64,000 nt of DNA from Rhizobium etli_C (GTDB lineage: Bacteria; Pseudomonadota; Alphaproteobacteria; Rhizobiales; Rhizobiaceae), in NCBI RefSeq assembly GCF_014198605.1, contig NZ_JACIHU010000010.1; one strand, given 5' to 3'. The notes below the pieces were generated by a model. It was not told the DNA's origin. It searched no databases and was given only the letters and a program-made list of their open reading frames with translations. A program made the translations under genes and the position numbers. Positions 60,327 through 64,000 of the stretch are shown in pieces (position 1 is the stretch's first letter; every line of letters begins with the position of its first letter).

Positions 60327-60342
60327 TTTTTCTGCGCCGCCC

Positions 60343-60371
60343 CTTGAAATCGAAAAACCATCGAACCAGAT
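60343..60371 (+). promoter_or_regulatory. Possible RpoH (heat-shock sigma) promoter of groESL
   Basis: CTTGAAA (60343-60349) matches the sigma-32-type -35 element, with CCAGAT at 60366-60371 as a weak -10 candidate. The -10 match is poor, and CIRCE lies upstream rather than downstream, so this is tentative. Confidence 0.3.
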
Positions 60372-60468
60372 CAATCCCGCAAGGCGCGCGACCTTGCACC
60401 CGCCCGGACCTCGTCATCCGGTCCGGTCTGGCGAACAACGTCATCATTGTTTGTCGATGGAGGAAGAC

Positions 60469-60783
60469 ATGTCGTTCCGACCGCTTCATGACCGCATTCT
60501 CGTCCGCCGCGTCGATTCCGAGGAAAAGACCAAGGGCGGCATCATCATTCCCGACACCGCCAAGGAAAAGCCGCAGGAAGGCGAGGTCATCGCCGTCGGT
60601 CCCGGCGCCCGCAACGATGCCGGCCAGATTCAGGCGCTCGACGTCAAGGTCGGCGACCGCGTCCTGTTCGGCAAGTGGTCCGGCACGGAAATCAAGATCA
60701 ACGGCGAAGACCTGCTGATCATGAAGGAAAGCGACGTGATGGGTATCATCGAAGCCCAGAGCGAAGGAAAGCAGGCCGCCTGA
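60469..60783 (+). CDS. groES: Co-chaperonin GroES (Cpn10)
   Basis: 104 residues from ATG 60469 (MSFRPLHDRILVRR), with GGAGGAAG upstream. The GroES pattern is complete: KTKGGIIIPDTAKEKPQEGE with the mobile loop around residues 17-33, VIAVGPGARN, VKVGDRVLFGKWSGTEIKIN and LLIMKESDVMGII. It caps the GroEL ring during ATP-driven folding. It is the first gene of the groESL operon, under a CIRCE element, with 47 bp to groEL. Confidence 0.97.
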   Translation: MSFRPLHDRILVRRVDSEEKTKGGIIIPDTAKEKPQEGEVIAVGPGARNDAGQIQALDVKVGDRVLFGKWSGTEIKINGEDLLIMKESDVMGIIEAQSEGKQAA

Positions 60784-60830
60784 ACCCTCAGGACGTGGTC
60801 AATGCTAGCTGCCTATGAAGGAGTGAGGAC

Positions 60831-62459
60831 ATGGCTGCTAAAGAAGTCAAATTCAACGTCGAAGCCCGCGAGAAACTGTTGCGCGGCGTCGACATCCTGG
60901 CCAACGCCGTGAAAGTGACCCTTGGCCCGAAGGGCCGTAACGTCGTGATCGACAAGTCCTTCGGCGCGCCGCGCATCACCAAGGACGGCGTTTCGGTCGC
61001 CAAGGAAATCGAACTCGAAGACAAGTTCGAGAACATGGGCGCCCAGATGGTCCGCGAAGTCGCTTCGAAGACCAGCGATATCGCCGGCGACGGCACCACG
61101 ACTGCGACGGTTCTCGCCCAGGCCATCGTCAAGGAGGGCGCCAAGGCCGTGACCTCAGGCATGAACCCGATGGACCTGAAGCGCGGCATCGATCTCGCCG
61201 TTACCGCCATCGTCGCGGAACTGAAGGCCAACGCCCGCAATATCTCCAACAATTCCGAGATCGCCCAGGTCGGCACGATCTCCGCCAATGGCGATGCTGA
61301 AATCGGCCGCTTCCTGGCGGAGGCGATGGAAAAGGTCGGCAATGACGGTGTCATCACGGTTGAAGAAGCCAAGACCGCCGAAACCGAACTCGAAGTCGTC
61401 GAAGGCATGCAGTTCGACCGCGGCTACCTCAGCCCCTATTTCGTCACCAACGCCGACAAGATGCGAGTCGAATTCGAGGATCCCTATATCCTCATCCACG
61501 AGAAGAAGCTCTCCAACCTGCAATCGATGCTGCCGATCCTTGAAGCCGTCGTCCAGTCCGGCAAGCCGCTCCTGATCATCGCCGAAGACGTCGAAGGCGA
61601 AGCCCTTGCGACGCTCGTCGTCAACAAGCTGCGCGGCGGCCTGAAGATCGCTGCCGTCAAGGCCCCCGGCTTCGGCGACCGCCGCAAGGCCATGCTCGAA
61701 GACATCGCCGTGCTCACTGCCGGCACCGTCATCTCCGAGGACCTCGGCATCAAGCTCGAGAGCGTGACACTCGACATGCTCGGCCGCGCCAAGAAAGTGT
61801 CGGTCGAGAAGGAGAACACCACGATCGTCGATGGTTCGGGCGCCAAGTCCGACATCGAAGGCCGTATTGCCCAGATCAAGGCGCAGATCGAAGAAACCAC
61901 CTCCGACTACGACCGCGAGAAACTGCAGGAACGCCTTGCCAAGCTCGCCGGCGGCGTTGCCGTCATCCGCGTCGGCGGCTCGACCGAAGTCGAAGTGAAG
62001 GAAAAGAAGGACCGCGTCGACGACGCGCTTCACGCAACCCGCGCGGCGGTCGAGGAAGGCATCCTGCCGGGCGGCGGCGTGGCTCTGCTGCGCGCCGTCA
62101 AGGCGCTTGAAAAAGTCCAGACCGCCAATGCCGACCAGCGCGTCGGCGTCGACATCGTTCGCCGCGCACTTGAGGCGCCGGCTCGCCAGATCGCCGAGAA
62201 CGCCGGCGCGGAGGGCTCGGTGGTCGTCGGCAAGCTGCGCGAAAAGAGCGAGTTCGCTTTTGGCTGGAACGCTCAGACGGGTGAATATGGCGACCTCTAT
62301 GCGCAGGGCGTCATCGATCCGGCCAAGGTTGTTCGCACCGCGCTTCAGGACGCGGCATCCATCGCCGGTCTTCTCGTGACGACGGAAGCCATGATCGCCG
62401 AGAAGCCGAAGAAGGATGCCCCTCCGGCGATGCCGGGCGGCCCCGGCATGGACTTCTGA
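60831..62459 (+). CDS. groEL: Chaperonin GroEL (Cpn60)
   Basis: 542 residues. N-terminal AAKEVKFNVEAREKLLRGVD, ATP-site VTLGPKGRNVVIDKSFGAP and AGDGTTTATVLAQAI, and apical and intermediate segments are all intact. The C-terminus is APPAMPGGPGMDF, shorter in GGM repeats than E. coli GroEL (GGMGGMGGMGGMM). Rhizobia carry several groEL copies; CIRCE control suggests the HrcA-regulated, heat-shock one rather than a NifA-controlled copy. Confidence 0.98.
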   Translation: MAAKEVKFNVEAREKLLRGVDILANAVKVTLGPKGRNVVIDKSFGAPRITKDGVSVAKEIELEDKFENMGAQMVREVASKTSDIAGDGTTTATVLAQAIVKEGAKAVTSGMNPMDLKRGIDLAVTAIVAELKANARNISNNSEIAQVGTISANGDAEIGRFLAEAMEKVGNDGVITVEEAKTAETELEVVEGMQFDRGYLSPYFVTNADKMRVEFEDPYILIHEKKLSNLQSMLPILEAVVQSGKPLLIIAEDVEGEALATLVVNKLRGGLKIAAVKAPGFGDRRKAMLEDIAVLTAGTVISEDLGIKLESVTLDMLGRAKKVSVEKENTTIVDGSGAKSDIEGRIAQIKAQIEETTSDYDREKLQERLAKLAGGVAVIRVGGSTEVEVKEKKDRVDDALHATRAAVEEGILPGGGVALLRAVKALEKVQTANADQRVGVDIVRRALEAPARQIAENAGAEGSVVVGKLREKSEFAFGWNAQTGEYGDLYAQGVIDPAKVVRTALQDAASIAGLLVTTEAMIAEKPKKDAPPAMPGGPGMDF

Positions 62460-62474
62460 GACGAAAGGTCGCCG

Positions 62475-62512
62475 GCCCGCCCCGACGGGATGATGTCCGG
62501 GCGGGCTGTTTT
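62475..62512 (+). terminator. Terminator after groEL
   Basis: GCCCGCCC and GGGCGGGC pair around a 16-nt loop and are followed by TGTTTTCC. The next gene begins only 13 bp later on the same strand, so some read-through is likely. Confidence 0.75.
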
Positions 62513-62525
62513 CCGAGGGAATAAG

Positions 62526-62792
62526 ATGGTTCAAACGATCACAAACCGATCGCAGGTGCCGCTGGACTCCCGCGATCTTGCAACCTGCCAGCGCGTCTTC
62601 GACACGCTCAGCACCGATTATGCGATAGCAAGGGACAGCGCCGAAGCCGAACGAATGGCGAGCATCATCATCGAGCTCTACCGACAGGGCGTGCGCGACC
62701 CCAACCACCTGCAGTCGATGGTCGAGGCGGCCCGCGGCCTCTTCGAAGCGGACGGTCCTGTCAACCGGCCGGCTGCCACGCCGACCGGTTGA
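62526..62792 (+). CDS. Hypothetical 88-aa protein downstream of groEL
   Basis: 88 residues from ATG 62526 (MVQTITNRSQVPL), with GAGGGAATA upstream. The body is helical: LATCQRVFDTLSTDYAIARD, SAEAERMASIIIELYRQGVR, then LQSMVEAARGLFEADGP. No domain recognised, though small proteins of this type are common in rhizobia. It follows groEL by 66 bp on the same strand, and a hairpin spans its stop codon. Confidence 0.7.
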   Translation: MVQTITNRSQVPLDSRDLATCQRVFDTLSTDYAIARDSAEAERMASIIIELYRQGVRDPNHLQSMVEAARGLFEADGPVNRPAATPTG

Positions 62793-62860
62793 CAGGCCGC
62801 TGGCGATGCCTTCAGGAGCGGCATATGCCGCTCCTTCCGAAAATCGATTCCGATTTTCGG
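62760..62860. repeat. Three consecutive palindromes after the 88-aa gene
   Basis: GTCAACCGG/CCGGTTGAC (62760-62793) spans the stop codon. AGGAGCGGCATATGCCGCTCCT (62814-62835) is a perfect palindrome of 11-bp arms. CCGAAAATCG/CGATTTTCGG with a 4-nt loop (62837-62860) shares its core with the repeat at 43998. The first may terminate transcription; the others look like mobile-type intergenic repeats. Confidence 0.65.
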
Positions 62861-62907
62861 ACCGATGCGCTAGTGACAAGGCTCGAGTGCATTCTGAAGG
62901 TTTCGAA

Positions 62908-64000
62908 ATGATTCCACGCCTCCAGCCGAAGGCTCCCATCCCGCTTCCCGCCCCGGGTTTTTTCCAGCGGCTCGTCGAGGCGGGATTTGACGGCGATATC
63001 GAGACCGGTGCGGCGAGCCGGACCGTATTTTCAACCGACAATTCCATCTACCAGGTCGAGCCGACCGGCATCCTCTTTCCGAGGGCCGTCGAAGACCTGC
63101 AGGTCGTAGCGGCCGCGCTGTCGGAACCGGCCTTCCGGGAGATAAGCATCGCGCCACGCGGCGGCGGCACCGGCACGAACGGTCAATCCCTGACATCGGG
63201 CGTCGTGGTGGACTGTTCGCGGCATATGAAATCCATTCTCGACATCGACCCTGTCCGAAGGATTGCGCGTGTCCAGGCGGGCGTTGTCAAGGATGAGCTG
63301 AACCGGGCTCTGAAGCCCTACGGCCTGTTCTTCGCACCCGAACTTTCCACCTCCAACCGCGCCACGATCGGCGGCATGATCTCCACCGATGCCTGCGGTC
63401 AGGGTTCATGCCTCTACGGCAAGACCAGCAACCACGTTCTCGGATTGCGTGTGGTGCTGATGGACGGCTCCGATTTCTGGTCGCGCCCGCTCGAAGCGGG
63501 GGCACTCGCGGAGATCACCGCACGAACGGATCGCGTTGGTGAGATCCACAGGAGGGTCGAACGGATCGCGCTGGAGAAGCGCGAGCAGATCGCCGAGATC
63601 TTTCCGAAGCTTAACCGCTACATGACCGGCTACGACCTCGCCCATATCAGGCGTGACGACGGACGCTTCGACCTCAATGCCGTTCTTTGCGGCTCGGAGG
63701 GAACGCTGGCGATGATCGCCGAAGCCGAACTCAACCTTCTGCCGATCCCGGCCCATGCAGCGCTGATCAACATCCGTTACGGCGATTTCAACACCGCCCT
63801 GGAGGACGCGCGCAACCTCGTGGCGCTGAAGGTCGCCTCGGTGGAAACGGTCGACGAGAAAGTGCTCGGCCTCGCGAAGGGCGATATCGTCTGGACCGGC
63901 ATTGCCCGCTTCTTTCCCGACGATCCGGGCAACGCAACCAACGGCATCAACATCGCCGAAGTGCTGGCCGACGATGAAGACGAACTCGAACGCAGGCTTG
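62908..64000 (+). CDS. ydiJ: FAD-linked oxidase, YdiJ-type D-2-hydroxyglutarate dehydrogenase (3' end outside window)
   Basis: Open from ATG 62908 (MIPRLQPKAPIPLPAPGFF), with GAAGG 7 bp upstream, to the window edge: 364 residues of an expected 1,000 or so. The FAD-binding PCMH domain shows TDNSIYQVEPTGILFPRAVE, APRGGGTGTNGQSLTSGVVV, FFAPELSTSNRATIGGMIST and DACGQGSCLYGKTSNHVLGL. KLNRYMTGYDLAHI and CGSEGTLAMIAEAELNLLPI follow, all as in E. coli YdiJ. The C-terminal 4Fe-4S and CCG-type domains would lie beyond the edge. Known reaction of the family: oxidation of D-2-hydroxyglutarate to 2-oxoglutarate. Confidence 0.93.
   Translation, partial: MIPRLQPKAPIPLPAPGFFQRLVEAGFDGDIETGAASRTVFSTDNSIYQVEPTGILFPRAVEDLQVVAAALSEPAFREISIAPRGGGTGTNGQSLTSGVVVDCSRHMKSILDIDPVRRIARVQAGVVKDELNRALKPYGLFFAPELSTSNRATIGGMISTDACGQGSCLYGKTSNHVLGLRVVLMDGSDFWSRPLEAGALAEITARTDRVGEIHRRVERIALEKREQIAEIFPKLNRYMTGYDLAHIRRDDGRFDLNAVLCGSEGTLAMIAEAELNLLPIPAHAALINIRYGDFNTALEDARNLVALKVASVETVDEKVLGLAKGDIVWTGIARFFPDDPGNATNGINIAEVLADDEDELERRL

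Noticed and set aside
61155..63047. 630-codon minus-strand open frame across groEL
   Set aside because: It is fully explained as antisense of groEL and the ydiJ start; the composition (many Asp/His/Arg) is that of a reversed coding strand.

Overview
The window reads like a chromosome or chromid segment of a fast-growing rhizobium (Rhizobium leguminosarum/etli type). The DNA is GC-rich and densely coded, with many ATGA start/stop overlaps. It carries alphaproteobacterial hallmarks: EcfG-type stress promoters, a CIRCE-controlled groESL, DUF3422 and DUF2934 proteins, many carbohydrate ABC importers, and short intergenic palindromic repeats of the sort common in rhizobia. The taxonomic call is inference from gene content. 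No tRNA, rRNA, CRISPR array, insertion sequence or prophage was found.

Layout. 1-8.1 kb: housekeeping and miscellaneous genes (end of a metallo-beta-lactamase-fold protein, APH-like kinase, CorA, DUF4272 protein, chemoreceptor, NCS1 nucleobase permease, frameshifted DUF900 hydrolase). 8.1-14.1 kb: TetR-controlled RND efflux pump with two adaptor proteins. 14.2-17.7 kb: three regulators (LacI, AraC, ROK). 17.8-27.5 kb: glycan locus A, a six-gene minus-strand operon (unknown 840-aa protein, GH105, GH28, ABC ATPase, two permeases) divergent from its solute-binding protein, with a near-identical 16-bp palindrome at each end of the divergent promoter region. 27.8-29.0 kb: DUF3422 protein. 29.2-34.8 kb: glycan locus B (GH29 alpha-L-fucosidase, binding protein, two permeases, no ATPase) divergent from a LacI repressor, with AACCGGTT operators. 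35.2-39.0 kb: GntR regulator and an SsuABC/TauABC-like importer. 39.3-41.4 kb: TctDE-like two-component system with a split kinase. 41.6-43.1 kb: cysteine hydrolase plus GlxA-type regulator. 43.1-54.2 kb: glycan locus C (heparinase II/III-like lyase and a 282-aa partner, divergent from permeases, GH88, ATPase, DUF624, binding protein and DUF2264). 54.2-60.1 kb: frameshifted HIT protein, a PAS histidine kinase, and stress-type small genes of which several follow EcfG promoter matches. 60.3-64 kb: groESL, a small protein, and the start of a YdiJ-type D-2-hydroxyglutarate dehydrogenase.

How the parts work together. All three glycan loci pair a periplasmic binding protein and inner-membrane importer with enzymes that lack signal peptides. 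The logic is therefore import of oligosaccharides followed by cytoplasmic breakdown. The enzyme families (GH28, GH105, GH88, heparinase II/III-like, GH29, DUF2264) point to acidic, fucose-containing plant cell-wall or exopolysaccharide fragments, pectin/rhamnogalacturonan being the best guess. Three genes (DUF900 hydrolase, TctE-like kinase, HIT protein) are each broken by what looks like one missing base. This may be real decay or a sequence-quality artefact.
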